Positions 1 to 11,400 of a stretch of DNA of 64,000 nt are shown piece by piece. Made by a program: the position numbers and the translations under genes. The first letter of the stretch is position 1, and each line of letters begins with the position of its first letter. A model generated the notes under the pieces. That model was given only the letters and a program-made list of their open reading frames with translations. It did not search any database and was not told the origin of the DNA. The DNA comes from Calendula officinalis (Eukaryota; Streptophyta; Magnoliopsida; Asterales; Asteraceae), in NCBI GenBank assembly GCA_963853835.1, contig OY970825.1, forward strand, positions 28,396,835 through 28,460,834, in the 5' to 3' direction.

Positions 1-1442
1 GTTTCAAACTACAAGATTCTTTGGAAAAACGGAAGCATTGACTATTAGGCGATAAATGAATCGAAGCCAACAATATACTCACAACAAACACAAACCTGAT
101 AATACCATCATCCTACAACAAAAGTCGGCAAGGCCCGAGCAATAATGGCTTGAACACAGCCCCGACACAACACACAAGAATACTACAATGAAACTCGATC
201 AGGTTAACCATGAACTATACGGGATCATAGAAAACAGAAGAAGACTAGGGTTCTACCGGAAAAACTCTCGTCTTTGGCTCGGCAAATCCACTCAATTCCC
301 GATCCTGTTGATACCTGCCGCGTGTCCTCCATCCCTGCACTCCTCCGATTGCTGCGTAACCCGAGGGAGAAATAATCACGATGATTGGCAGAATCAAAGA
401 ATAAAAAGAAATGAAAGCAGGTTATTACCGTTCAGACATTGGAGCCTTCAGCTCGATCTTGCTCTCTCCCCGACGTCGGCCTGCACCCGGATTGATTATA
501 GTTGTCAACTAAAAACATAGGGATGGCAGATACAAAGTGCGGGTGTTGCTTCTTGTCCTGCCGGAATCATTGAAAAGAAAGCTGTGGTGGTAGTTTGGTT
601 CTTGTCGGAACAAGGAAGAAAAACAAGGGTGGCGGTGGTTCTTGGGTTTTAGCCGGAAGTAAGAACAGACAGCAAGGTTATGGCGGTTCCTTTGGTTTGC
701 TGGAATAGCAGAAAAGTAAGGGGTGGCGGTGGTTGCTAATCATCACTGCCGGAAAAGAAGGAGGAGAAAGCAAGGTTATGGCGGTGATCTTGGAGTCTGT
801 CGGCATTTAGGCCAAGGGTTTTCTTTTTAGGTTTTTGTTAGATTAAGTATTACACCTTATGGGCTCTTGGCTTCAAAAGAAAAAAAATCGGGCCACACAC
901 CCATAACAGCCGAAGTACACATGCTTGGGCTCAGTCCTCCTCTTGGCCGAAGCCTAAGCCACGATCTGGTTCTTCAATGGGCAAAGCCCGGGGTCGCTTA
1001 CTTAAGTTGGTTCGGTCCTTGGCCTTTTGGCCGGACCTCACTTAGACCAAAACCGACTGATAAAATTCTCGGGATTTAAAATGTTGCGCAAAAAATAATA
1101 CTCTCACTAAATTAGACATAAGGTAAATAACACTCTAGTCATTTATATAAGTCATCTGATTAAATTAATTAATACTCATAATTTATTTAGTCACGGAGCG
1201 ACAACTGGTTAATCAAGGGAATCACTACCCATTAAATCAAGTTGACACATAATCTCTAATATATAATTAACACGTAAGAATAATTAAATGAAAGTAATTA
1301 AATTAATTATCAAAAAAATTAGGGCGTCTGATAACGACGGACCGTCTAAATACAGGTCGCCCAAATAATATAGAATTAATTATAAATAATAAATTGTGAT
1401 TAAATAATTTTATTTAATTAATATAAATTTCGGGGCGTTACA
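1..1442 (-). repeat. probable Gypsy LTR sequence, incomplete at window edge
   Basis: Read on the minus strand, this stretch begins at 1442 with TGTAACGCCCCG, a start typical of plant chromovirus LTRs, and then runs through AT-rich U3-like sequence. No convincing ORF is present. Positions 530-840 hold several loose repeats around a GGTGGCGGT core. The other LTR end is not in the window and no polypurine tract precedes 1442, so this may be a fragment or part of the neighbouring LTR. Identification rests only on the start motif and on context. Confidence 0.4.
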
Positions 1443-1443
1443 T

Positions 1444-1790
1444 TGGGTTAGGCTTATTGGGCCTAGATTGGGCCTATTGGGCCTAATGGGCTTAATGGGT
1501 TGGGCCACTTGGGCCTCTTATTGGGCTTAGGTCCACTTAGGTTGGGCCTTGAATTGGGCTTGGCCCAATTGGGTTCGGTTTGGTTGGGTATGGGCCAAAG
1601 GTTTGGGCTTTGGTCCAAATGGGCTTGGATACTAATGGGCCAACTAATGTTTGGGCCCGATGGGCTAAGATAGATCGAATTGGGCCAAGTACGGGCCTTG
1701 TCCCGATTATATGTTCGGGTTTGGTCCACGGTTTTGGGTCAAGATCCGGCCTTGACCCGTTTTAGCTTGTGGGTCAACATATGGTCAACA
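1444..1790. repeat. dense TGGGCY (site II-like) array
   Basis: I count about 17 matches to TGGGCC or TGGGCT (one in reverse orientation) within roughly 260 bases. They are irregularly spaced by short T/A/G-rich sequence. TGGGCY is the plant site II element bound by class I TCP proteins. The array lies in LTR-like sequence and no gene is seen beside it. Confidence 0.75.
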
Positions 1791-2481
1791 AAAGTCCACT
1801 AAAGTCAACTTAGGTTTATTTTGGGTTTGATGTGTACGGTTTTAGGATTAGGGTTTCGGTATTCGGGTTTGGCCGAGTAGGGTTTGGGTTTTGCACATGG
1901 GTGCGGGTCAATGTTGGTCAACTAGCTATCAAATGGTCAAATAGTCAAACATGCACTCAATTAGGGTTAGGGTTCGGCTAGGGTTTAACCTAGGGTTGGC
2001 CGAATGGCCAAAACCCTACGGCTTTATGGCTAAATCGAGCCTAGGGTTCGAGTTTGATGATTAGTTTAACTAGGTTCACGTCTAGGGTTTTAGACCTAGG
2101 ATGTTCGGTCAAGTCTAAAGTAGAACTATGGTTCGAATTCAAGTACATGCAAGGTCTAGGATTCAAACAATCAAACAACACGAATTAACGATCAAGGGGT
2201 GATGCATGCTACGGGTTTATGGGTGTTAGGGTTCTATACCGAGACCAAATGGCCTTGGCCATGGTCTCGGGTTCAAGCTAAGGACCAAAATAAATAAGAT
2301 AGATCAAGCAAAGCATAGGATAAATCGGTATACCTTGGGATCTAGATCGAACAAGAGCAAGAACACACCAAAAGCTTCGGGTTTGCTTGAGGATTCGAAT
2401 GAACAAGATGATGATGGTGATGGTGTTGTTTCGGCCGAGTGAGAGGGAAGAACAAAAGTGTTGGGTTTAGTAAATGATTGG

Positions 2482-2489
2482 TATTTATA
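2482..2489 (-). promoter_or_regulatory. TATA box of the chromovirus LTR
   Basis: TATAAATA on the minus strand, about 490 bases inside the LTR. It is followed by a CT-rich stretch as expected for an LTR transcript start. This is placement by motif only. Confidence 0.45.
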
Positions 2490-2973
2490 GTGTGGATAAT
2501 TAGGGTTTTCAATAAGAGATTGAGTCAAACAAGGACTCATTCAAGATGGATATGGATAAGATCAAGCAAATCAAAAGGAAAAGAGATAGACATCGCCACC
2601 CTTGGTGGCTCGGCCGTTCAATAGTCACGAGCAAGGTCTAGGAGGCCGGCCACATTTGATGGTCGGTCTAGACTTGGTGTTGGGTTAGATGGTTCGTACA
2701 TTCGAGTCACGTTTATATTAGTTTGTTACGTTTATTGTTTAACCGATAAAATCATCGTTTTAGAAATGTTTTTAGCTCAAAGTGTGTCACCATAAGTAGA
2801 TAAAATGTTGTGTTGACTAAAATAATCAAACACTAATGTATGGTGTAAAATATGTATGTTTGTTGTGTATAAGGAATGCCAAAAATAGAAATGTCTATAA
2901 GTAGAAACTTTCTAAATAAGGAAAGTTCTAGAAATGAAATGAGGTTACATACCAGAAATATCGAGTTGTCACA

Positions 2974-2984
2974 TTCTCCCCTGG
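2974..2984 (-). other. polypurine tract of the chromovirus
   Basis: CCAGGGGAGAA on the minus strand ends right at the LTR start TGTGACAA. This is the usual arrangement for plus-strand priming in Gypsy elements. Confidence 0.7.
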
Positions 2985-3007
2985 TTGAAGAAATTTCGTC
3001 CCGAAAT

Positions 3008-4294
3008 TTAAGACGAAGAACGAACAGGAGAGACAACGAGAAAAAGATGAGGATATTTCTTTCGCATTTGGTCCTCACGTTCCCACGTGAATTCAGGACC
3101 TCTTTTGGAGTTCCATCTGACTTTAACAATTTTGATCTTGCTTCTTCGCAACTTTTGCTCTTTCCAGTCAGATATTTCAATTGGTTCCTCGGTGAAATGA
3201 AGTTTGTCGTCGATGATGATTTCTTCAGTAGGGACGATAAGCGAAGGATCATGAATAAACTTCTTAAGATTAGAAACATGAAATGTGTTGTGAACATTGC
3301 TGAGCTCATTAGGAAGACGAAGGCGATAAGCAACAGCACCGATTCTTTCAAGAATCTCAAATGGTCCAACATAACGAGGACTGAGCTTTCCTTTCTTACC
3401 AAAACGTACAACACCTTTCCAAGGTGCTACTTTTAGCAAAACGTGGTCGCCAACAGCGAACTCTAAAGGCTTTCGACGATTATCAGCATAGCTCTTTTGT
3501 CGATCTCTGGCAGCTTTGATGCGATCTTTGATTTTAAAAATCTTGTCAGTCGTTTCTTGTAGAATCTCAGGACCAGTAATCTGACGATCACCGATTTCAA
3601 TCCAACAAAGTGGCGAACGACACTTTCTTCCATACAGGGCTTCGAACGGTGCGGCCTTAATAGTTGTATGATAACTATTATTATACGAGAACTCAGCTAA
3701 CGGGAGATGAGAATCCCAACTTCCACCAAAATCAATAACACATGCTCTCAGCATGTCTTCCAAAGTTTGAATTGTTCTTTCAGTCTGCCCATCTGTTTGG
3801 GGATGATAGGCAGTACTCATATCGAGGCGAGTACCGAGAGATTTTTGCAACGATTGCCAAAAACGAGACGTGAAGCGACTATCACGATCCGAGATGATCG
3901 CGACTGGCACACCATGCCGAGATACAACTTCCTTTAAGTAAATTCTTGTTAACTTCTCCATTTGATCAGTTTCCTTAATAGGAATGAAGTGAGCTGATTT
4001 GGTCAATCGGTCGACAATTACCCAAATTGTATCATGACCATTAGATGTTCGAGGCAATTTGGTTATAAAATCCATAGAGATTTCTTCCCATTTCCATTCA
4101 GGGATCTCTGGTTGTTGTAGAAGACCGGAAGGCTTCTGATTCTCCGCTTTCACTCTAGCACAAGTTAAACATTTGCTGACATAAACCGCGATCTCTTTCT
4201 TCATGTTTGGCCACCAGTATAATTCTTTGACATCTTTATACATCTTGTCGGCACCAGGATGAATAGAATATTTGGATCGGTGAGCTTCATTCAA
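3008..4294 (-). CDS. Gypsy (chromovirus) Pol fragment: integrase and chromodomain
   Basis: This 428-residue reading frame is the C-terminal part of a Ty3/Gypsy polyprotein. The integrase zinc-binding site is H5, H12, C42 and C45. The catalytic triad is D75, D136 and E172 with the standard 35-residue D-E gap. A GPFEIL-containing integrase C-terminal region follows, and the last 50 residues (VKVRWNSKRGPEFTWEREDQ) resemble the chromodomain tail of Tekay-type chromoviruses. Reverse transcriptase, RNase H, protease and Gag should lie to the right on this strand but are absent, because homology stops near 4317 where Sirevirus-like sequence begins. The first methionine is therefore internal and not a real start. 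The fragment has no internal stop, which suggests a fairly recent truncation. Confidence 0.9.
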   Translation of the reverse strand: MNEAHRSKYSIHPGADKMYKDVKELYWWPNMKKEIAVYVSKCLTCARVKAENQKPSGLLQQPEIPEWKWEEISMDFITKLPRTSNGHDTIWVIVDRLTKSAHFIPIKETDQMEKLTRIYLKEVVSRHGVPVAIISDRDSRFTSRFWQSLQKSLGTRLDMSTAYHPQTDGQTERTIQTLEDMLRACVIDFGGSWDSHLPLAEFSYNNSYHTTIKAAPFEALYGRKCRSPLCWIEIGDRQITGPEILQETTDKIFKIKDRIKAARDRQKSYADNRRKPLEFAVGDHVLLKVAPWKGVVRFGKKGKLSPRYVGPFEILERIGAVAYRLRLPNELSNVHNTFHVSNLKKFIHDPSLIVPTEEIIIDDKLHFTEEPIEISDWKEQKLRRSKIKIVKVRWNSKRGPEFTWEREDQMRKKYPHLFLVVSPVRSSS

Positions 4295-4317
4295 GATAAC
4301 ATTGCGAACACTTCCAA

Positions 4318-6314
4318 AATGTAAGGGTACATAGGTCTAGGTGAGCAAAATCAAGTATCACGGAATCTTGATTGGGGTGCGCTGAGATAAAATTTGAGAG
4401 GGGGAATGTCGTATGGGGTGCAATTCAGCAAAACATGGTAAAATGAAATGAGGGTGTAGTCGAAAATTGAAAAAGTAAGCTTGAGTGAGGAGGGTGTGAC
4501 AGGGTTAAAGAAAACGAAAAATCCTTTCCAAACCGATTACAAGCCGGTTGCCACATCTCTATCAGATTGCATGTGTTGCTCTCTGATATTGAAAAAGACA
4601 TCATGGACCCAGTGATGCAATGCACAACCCCCCAGCTACTCAAGTATTTCTTAAAAAGTACTTGTTTCATTTTCACGGAGACTAGCTCATATGCTATTGA
4701 CATCTCATTTGGAGATAGTTGATATTGAACAAGAGGACAAGTCTCTCCAGTCCTCGCCTTCGTTTGTCCACTAATTGAGTCTAGAACCAAAATACACTTT
4801 TAAGGCACAGGGAAAATTCCAAGCTTATCTTTGTGATATAGCCGGAACATTCATAGTGATACCAAAATTATTGGTATTCCACGATGATTGAATGGAAATC
4901 CTACCAGTGCTAACATCTACGCCAACGCTGAACGTAGGTCACACAGTTTGTGTAACTGTTGTGTTAACGGGTAATCTATGTGATCCCAGTTTACCCTGTT
5001 CGATTCCATGTCCATTTTTGATGACTGTACTTCATCGCTATCAACAACAGTCGGGATATCAGATGATAAAAACATGAGACTGTTCTTTTATGTCATCTAC
5101 AACGGTCATTGAGATTTAAACGCTAGAAGATTTAATCGTATTCTTTCATCATCAACAACTATCTGGTTTATCTGATGATATGTGTTATATATTGATTTAT
5201 TCAAAAAATGAATATATCATTATTCAACACATTTTTATCAATAAGCTTCCAAAATTCTTCCTACTTGCAACTCGAAGAATTTCAAATTTTACATGATGAT
5301 TCTGATAAATCGTGTTCATCATGAGGGGGAGAAAATATTACAGAAGTTCTTATTAGAGGAGAATATATCAGCTCAGTTTACTCCGCATTAAAAGACATAT
5401 GAACCGCTTAAGGGGGAGTAAACAAGAAACCAAAGATCCGTTAAGAAATAATTGTTTGTTTGAGGGGGAGCGTAAACTTCATCAACATTTTTCCCTAATA
5501 ACAATTATCAATAATCACAAATCGACAAAGCCACAACTTCATCAAAAGACTTCCGCTATAAAACAACTCTATCTATGTGTCTACATTTTTGTCGATTTAC
5601 ATTTGCGAAAAAGAAGAAACCGAGACATTCACAGAAATGTCAAACCATAAATTCACATCCATTTCCATCCGAAATTTAATCGTTTAAATCATTCTTTCCA
5701 ATTCCATAACAATCATATCCATTCAAAATCTTAACTGTTCTAATCTTTTGTTCCATACAAAATACAAATTATCCACATTCATCCAAAACTTAAATGTACA
5801 TACCATTCTTTCTTACATACAAACCATACACACATCAATTCAAAATTTAACCGACACAAATCATTCTTACCAAAATTTACACACACATCTAAAACTTTAA
5901 CTGTCAAATCATTCAAAATCATCATTATCCTATCCTCACAAAAACCTCTACTACAACATCTCAGTCAAATCCTTACCTAACTGATGTTTCAGTTCTAGAA
6001 CCTTCTAATCTTCAATATATCAGTTTTAGACATTTCTTACACCAACAAACTCAATGATAAAAATATAATTCCTTTGAAGGAAGACAGGGATGAAGTTCAA
6101 AAAGCTCAAAAAGAGGGAGATTGGATAATGATAAAGACATATTAAGTCAAGACTTCATGAAATCTTCTGAGATACTTTATATTGGTTGAAAAGCCAATTA
6201 AAAGTATTATTTTTCAAAATTTGAAGCTGATACTACATCAAATCTACTCAACGGATACTAGAGAAGAAGATTTCAAGAACAGGCTAATCCAAACTATTGA
6301 TACAAATGAAAAGA
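4318..6314 (+). mobile_element. Sirevirus-like 3' UTR fragment (no coding capacity)
   Basis: From GTAAGGGTACATAGGTCTAG onwards this stretch follows the 3' untranslated region of element A (about 43708-45595) in the same orientation. Shared features include the GGGGGAG purine tracts near 5320, 5412 and 5466 and the end sequence CTATTGATACAAA near 6294-6306. The terminal polypurine tract and LTR expected next are replaced by sequence leading into an inverted primer-binding site. Short ORFs here have no counterpart that looks coding. Both ends are therefore broken. Confidence 0.75.
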
Positions 6315-6327
6315 TACTCTGATACCA
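6315..6327 (-). other. primer-binding site of element D
   Basis: The minus strand reads TGGTATCAGAGTA two bases after the LTR end. This matches the start of the complement of initiator tRNA-Met (TGGTATCAGAGC). It shows that the adjoining LTR is a 5' LTR in minus orientation. Confidence 0.7.
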
Positions 6328-6329
6328 CT

Positions 6330-6519
6330 TGATAGATCAAATGCAAATGAAATCTTGCTAATTCATGTTGATTTGAAGAGATTTGAAGAAATTAGTGTGT
6401 GTGTTCTTGGTGTATAGTTGAGAGAGAAAGATGGAGGGAATAGTTGCTTTCAAAAGTGTTAATCAATTATGTGAATGGAAAGCTTGCATCATTAAGCTTA
6501 AACTAAGGTATTTATACCT
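6330..6519 (-). repeat. element D 5' LTR, inner part (split by element B)
   Basis: On the minus strand this matches the downstream half of the element A LTR at moderate divergence, including the AAGGTATTTATACCT TATA region and the GTGTGTGTTCTTGGTGT stretch. It is interrupted at 6519 by element B, with the target duplication tacct at 6515-6519. The rest of the LTR continues at 27475. Confidence 0.75.
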
Positions 6520-6817
6520 TGAAAAGCACAATATCAATATCACTGATTCAATCCATCTTTGGTGATAGATTATGATTTTGGTTAGAAAAATGAAGATGGA
6601 GATTAGGGCTTTTAGAGAGAGAAAGGTAGAGAGAACAATTGCAGAATTGGAATTTGATTAATGGCAAAAGTTAGGAATTAAGCCTTACACATTGGTATTT
6701 ATACCATGGCTTAATTCCTTGGTTAGTTAGGACCATTTCCTAAACTATTCTTAACTTTTATACAATGTTTCAATATACCCCCTAGACTAACTATTACAAC
6801 ATATTTAGTACCTAACA
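6520..6817 (-). repeat. element B 3' LTR
   Basis: 298 bp, starting TGTTAGGTACTAAATATG on the minus strand and ending TTTTCA. It matches 27167-27469 except for a 6-bp insertion near 6530, the lack of an 11-bp duplication and about two substitutions. The TATA region lies in a GGTATTTATACC palindrome. Confidence 0.9.
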
Positions 6818-6830
6818 ATCTCCCCCTTTG
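6818..6830 (-). other. element B polypurine tract
   Basis: CAAAGGGGGAGAT on the minus strand directly abuts the 3' LTR start. It is the same purine core as in element A at 45594-45605. Confidence 0.85.
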
Positions 6831-6923
6831 TAATAATAGTCTAGGTTGCTTATCTTTGAAGACTTCTGTGTTTGTAAGGCTGAAGCTGAGATTTGAACCG
6901 TTGAGCAGTTATGTTGATAAAAC

Positions 6924-7574
6924 TAATGGTGATTTTCGGTTATTACAAGTAACAAAACGCAGCGGAAAGATTTAATCACCATGAACGGATCTTGATATCA
7001 ATCATACAATTAAACTATAAGAAAATCAAAGAGAATGATATAAGAATTCATACCCTAGTTGCCTTTGATTATTGTGTATTCGGATGGAGTTGGTGATGGA
7101 TTGAAACCAAGTATTCAATTAGAATACCTCTAAAAGAAAGTCCACACAACACTTCAAGAACACCAAAGGAGGATGCTAGTCCTTGATTCTTGAGAGCAAA
7201 TGGAAGCAAAAGATGGGATGTATTGTGTGTGTGTGTGCCGTGAATTCACAAGGCAAGGGAGGGAGTTTATGGAGTCATTTACACTCCATAATGATGCCTT
7301 AATTCCCATTAATGATTTCCATAAACCATTGACCAATATTTACACACAAGTCCTTATCTTTTGTTCCTTCTAGTTTGCTCACATTAAGGTTTCAATATTA
7401 ACATTTAATATTAAACTTATATATAAGCATGTAGCTTATATTAATATATATAATGTAATTACCCTAATTACACTATATATCTTATGGTGCTAAGTGTTTA
7501 AGTGTGTGACCCTTTAGGCTCACAAACTACTAGCCATATAACTATATGTTATACGCGTGAAGCATATTCCAACA
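6924..7574 (-). repeat. element C 3' LTR
   Basis: On the minus strand it starts TGTTGGAATATGCTTCACGC and ends CACCATTA, so it closes with TA and not the usual CA. It reads as identical to the copy at 14182-14832. A short (GT)n run lies near 7208-7220. Confidence 0.93.
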
Positions 7575-7590
7575 GCTCCCACTTGCGCAC
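7575..7590 (-). other. element C polypurine tract
   Basis: The minus strand reads GCAAGTGGGAGC immediately before the 3' LTR start TGTTGG. It is a short, interrupted purine tract in the expected place. Confidence 0.6.
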
Positions 7591-8415
7591 GTGATAACAT
7601 CAAGTAGTTATACAAGCAAAGGTTAGAGTCTAGCAACCCGCCAATGCCCCTAGAAGTACATGAGGAGTTTCATAAAATCTTTGTTCAAAGTTTTCGAGCA
7701 GTTATCCTTTTGTTACTGATACTATGTTGAATTTTAGACAAGGATAAATGTCAATCTAAAATTTCAACGATTCTGTTTCTCGATCTATACATTGAAGTAG
7801 ATTACCAAAACCAATCAAGATTCATCTTGATTACCTTTTGGGTGTGGCCACACATACATCTATTCAAATCATCGAGGGGCCCAGTAGTATCTAATCCACA
7901 TGCGTGGAGGAACAAATTCTTTGTTGACTGCACGTGTCTGTCATATGCTTAATGACAAACCCGATAATGGTTGTTATAGCAGCCTTATTCAGGTCAGCGT
8001 TTAACCATATCAAAGTTTGCCCCTCTACATACACAAACCAACTTGCATCTCAAGTCAGAGGATAAGTGACAAAGCCTTTGTGAGATTCACTTGTGACATA
8101 AATCCAGGAAGTGATTTCTCATAGGTTGGGTCAGTCCAATTGTGCATCAATATGAACAACATGTGAGTTTGATTTAATCATCCTTAGCCATACTAAGATA
8201 ATGTCATCAATGCCCTCAGATTTGTCTTAATAATATTCCCATATTATTAATATGACAATGGACAGTTTAGAATATAAAACGCAGTAAATATTCATGGATA
8301 TAAACATGCAAATATAGAACACAGTAGATATTCATATAAAAACGATCATATCAAATATATCAATTTATTCCAATAAAAACTGCTCAATGTTCCATTATCC
8401 AAATACTAAAACAGA
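7591..8415 (-). other. element C 3' noncoding region
   Basis: This lies between the pol stop and the 3' LTR. I see no ORF, repeat or RNA structure in it. Confidence 0.6.
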
Positions 8416-11400
8416 TTACATGAAACTACTAGCTGGTCGAAGTCCAATGTTTCTAGCATGCTCAATATGTTTGGTACATGACATTGGCTTCGTGAAGGGG
8501 TCAGCTAAGTTGTCATCTGTATGAACTTTGAGCAAGCGTACATCTCCCATTAGGATCGCATCTCTAATGTAGTGAACCTTCCTCCGGTAATGTCTGGCGC
8601 CTTTCTGAACATCAGGTTCGTTGGCAATGATGATAGCACCTGTGTTATCACAGTACATATCCATGGGTCTTTCATTACTGGGGACAACTCCAAGCCCAGA
8701 AATGAATTTCCTCATCCAAACAGCTTCCATTGCAGCTTCAGTAGTTGCAATGTATTCAGCTTCTGTAGAAGACATAGCGATAGTGCTCTACTTCGCACTT
8801 TTCCAATCAACAACGCCTCCGTTCAAAACGAAAACATACCCCGTTTGAGATTTGGAATCATCTCTATCAGTCTCAAAACTAGCGTCAGAATAACAAGTAA
8901 CGCTTAGCTCATTTTGAGACTCACCACCATAGACAAGAAACATATCTTTAGTATTCCTAAGATACTTCAGTATGTTCTTAACAGCAGTCCAGTGACTCTC
9001 ACCTGGATTCTGTTGATATCGACTTGTAAGGTTCTGTGAGAACGCTACATCAGGTCTTTTGAACCGCACAGTATACATGATAGATCCTACTGCCGAGGCA
9101 TAGGGTACATCACGCATACGTTTCATCTCATCAGGTGAGGACGGTCCTTGAGTCTTACTCAAGTGTACATTGTGTTGCATAGGGAGACTTCCACGTTTTG
9201 AAGCATCCATTCTAAATCGTTTTAGAATCTTATCAATGTACGCACTTTGACTTAGTCCGATTAACCGCTTTGATCTATCTCGGTAGATCTTTATACCAAG
9301 TATATATGCCGCTTCCCCAAGATCCTTCATAGCGAAGCACTTCCCAAGCCAGGATTTTACATCTTGTAGCATTGGAATGTTATTTCCTATGAGTAGTATG
9401 TCATCGACATATAGGATTAGAAAGACGACAATGCTCCCACTAGCTCTTACATATACACATGGCTCGTCGGGATTCTAAGTAAAGCCAAACGTTTTGACTT
9501 CCTCGTCGAATCTTTTGTTCCAATTTCTGGATGCTTGCTTTAGTCCATAAATGGACCTTTGAAGCTTACATACTTTCTTTGGGTGTTTTGTATTAACAAA
9601 ACCCTCAGGCTGAACCATATAGACATCTTCATCAAGGAGTCCATTCAAGAAAGCAGTTTTAACATCCATTTGCCAAATCTCATAGTCATAGTACGCTGCT
9701 ATGGCTATGACAATCCTAATAGCTCTAACGTCGGCAACAGGCGAGAAGGTTTCATCATAGTCAATCCCGTAGGTTTGAGTGTAACCTTTTGCTACCAATC
9801 GAGCCTTATAGGTGTGTACATTTCCATCCATGTCGGTCTTCTTCTTGAAGATCCACTTGCTACCAACAGTCTTACTGTTAGGAGGAAGATCAACCAAAGT
9901 CCATACTTGGTTATCTTTCATGGATTGCATTTCCGCGTTCATAGCATCAAGCCATTTGTCAGATTCAGAATCTGCTAATGCAGCTCGATAGTTAGGGGGT
10001 TCATTATGATCCCCTAAACTCAGCTCCTCAGCATCGATTTGGAAACCATATCGTTCAGGTGCATGAGGTGTCCTTGCGGACCTTCGAACGGGGACTTCAT
10101 CATTTTGAGGTGCAACAGGAACAATTTCATGTTCAACCTCATCTTGATGTTCGCTAGTATCTACAATATGTTGTGCATCTTCATCGCTTGGAATCTCATC
10201 AAAGTCGATGGTACTCCCACTTGCTTCTTGTGAAATGAGATTGCTCTCAAGAAACTCAGCATAACGAGCAATAATTACTTTTTGCTCAGGTGGGTAGTAG
10301 AAATAGTAACCCATTGTTTCCTCAGGGTATCCTATAAAGATGCACTTGACAGCTCTGGGTTCAAGTTTGTTCGGTGTGTCTCGTTTCACGAGAGCCTCAC
10401 AACCCCAGACCTTCAAGTAAGACAAGTTAGGGACTTTCCCATGCCATATCTCATATGGTGTCTTTTCAACCTTCTTGGTGGGAACCATATTCAGTATGCG
10501 AGCAGGCGATTTGAGTGCATAACCCCAAAAGGATAGAGGCAGAGTTGTAGGACTCATCATCGATCGGACCATGTCAAGCAAGGTGCGATTTCTCCTCTCC
10601 GATACACCATTATGCTGTGGTGTATAAGGGGGAGTGAATTGTGAGACAATCCCACAATTCTTAAGATGGTCTTGAAACTCATGGCTCATGTACTCTCCTT
10701 CTCGATCAGAACGGAGAACCTTTATATTCTTGCCGAGTTGATTTTCTACTTCATTTTGGAAGGCTTTGAACGTTCCAAAGGTTTCATGTTTATGTTTAAT
10801 CAAGTAAACATAACCATAACGACTAAAGTCGTCTGTGAAAGTAATGAAGTAGGTAGCACCTTCCCTAGTTCGAGTTCTAAAAGGGCCACATACATCAGTA
10901 TGTATGAGTCCAAGTAGATCATTGGCTCTTTCGCCTACATGGGAGAAAGGCTTGCACGCCATTTTACCAGATATACAAGAAACACATTTATCAAATGATT
11001 CAGAATCATCTGATTTTATAAGTCCATCCTTTTGTAATTTCAAAACGCGTTTCTTGTTAACGTGGCAAAGGCGACAATGCCATAGGAAAGTAGAATCCAA
11101 GTTCTTCTTGGATTTCTTGTTGCTACATGTATAAATAGAACTACTGTTTGTGATACGATTATGCATGTCAATCTCAAAGATACCATCACGAAGAATAGCA
11201 TTAAAGTAAAAAACATTATCCTTTGAAACTGAAATACCAAAATCCGTAAAAGTATGAATAAAACCATTATTCCACAAACAAGAAAGCGATACTATACCCC
11301 TAGTAATACTAGGCGCATAGTGACAATTGTCTAATACAATAATTAAACCACTAGGAAGGATTAAATCATAGCTTCCTATAGCTTCGACCGGTGCACGCAT

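Larger units (their letters stand above)
1443..2973 (-). repeat. 3' LTR (or part of it) of a chromovirus
   Basis: Directly after the polypurine tract at 2974-2984, the minus strand begins TGTGACAACTCGA, the expected start of a 3' LTR downstream of the integrase-chromodomain ORF. A TATA box lies near 2482-2489, followed by CT-rich leader-like sequence. The far end of the LTR is uncertain: it may stop near 1442, where another LTR-like start occurs, or continue further left. No protein-coding gene is supported here. Confidence 0.5.

Noticed and set aside
3008..3436. Plus- and minus-strand ORFs overlapping the chromodomain region
   Set aside because: They are shadows of the Gypsy integrase-chromodomain frame.
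4425..4790. 121-residue minus-strand ORF
   Set aside because: It lies antisense in a Sirevirus 3' UTR; the related ORF at 43911-44093 is a UTR match and shows no protein-like conservation.
7154..7336. 60-residue ORF repeated exactly at 14412-14594
   Set aside because: Both copies are inside the identical LTRs of element C; the duplication reflects the LTR and not a gene family.
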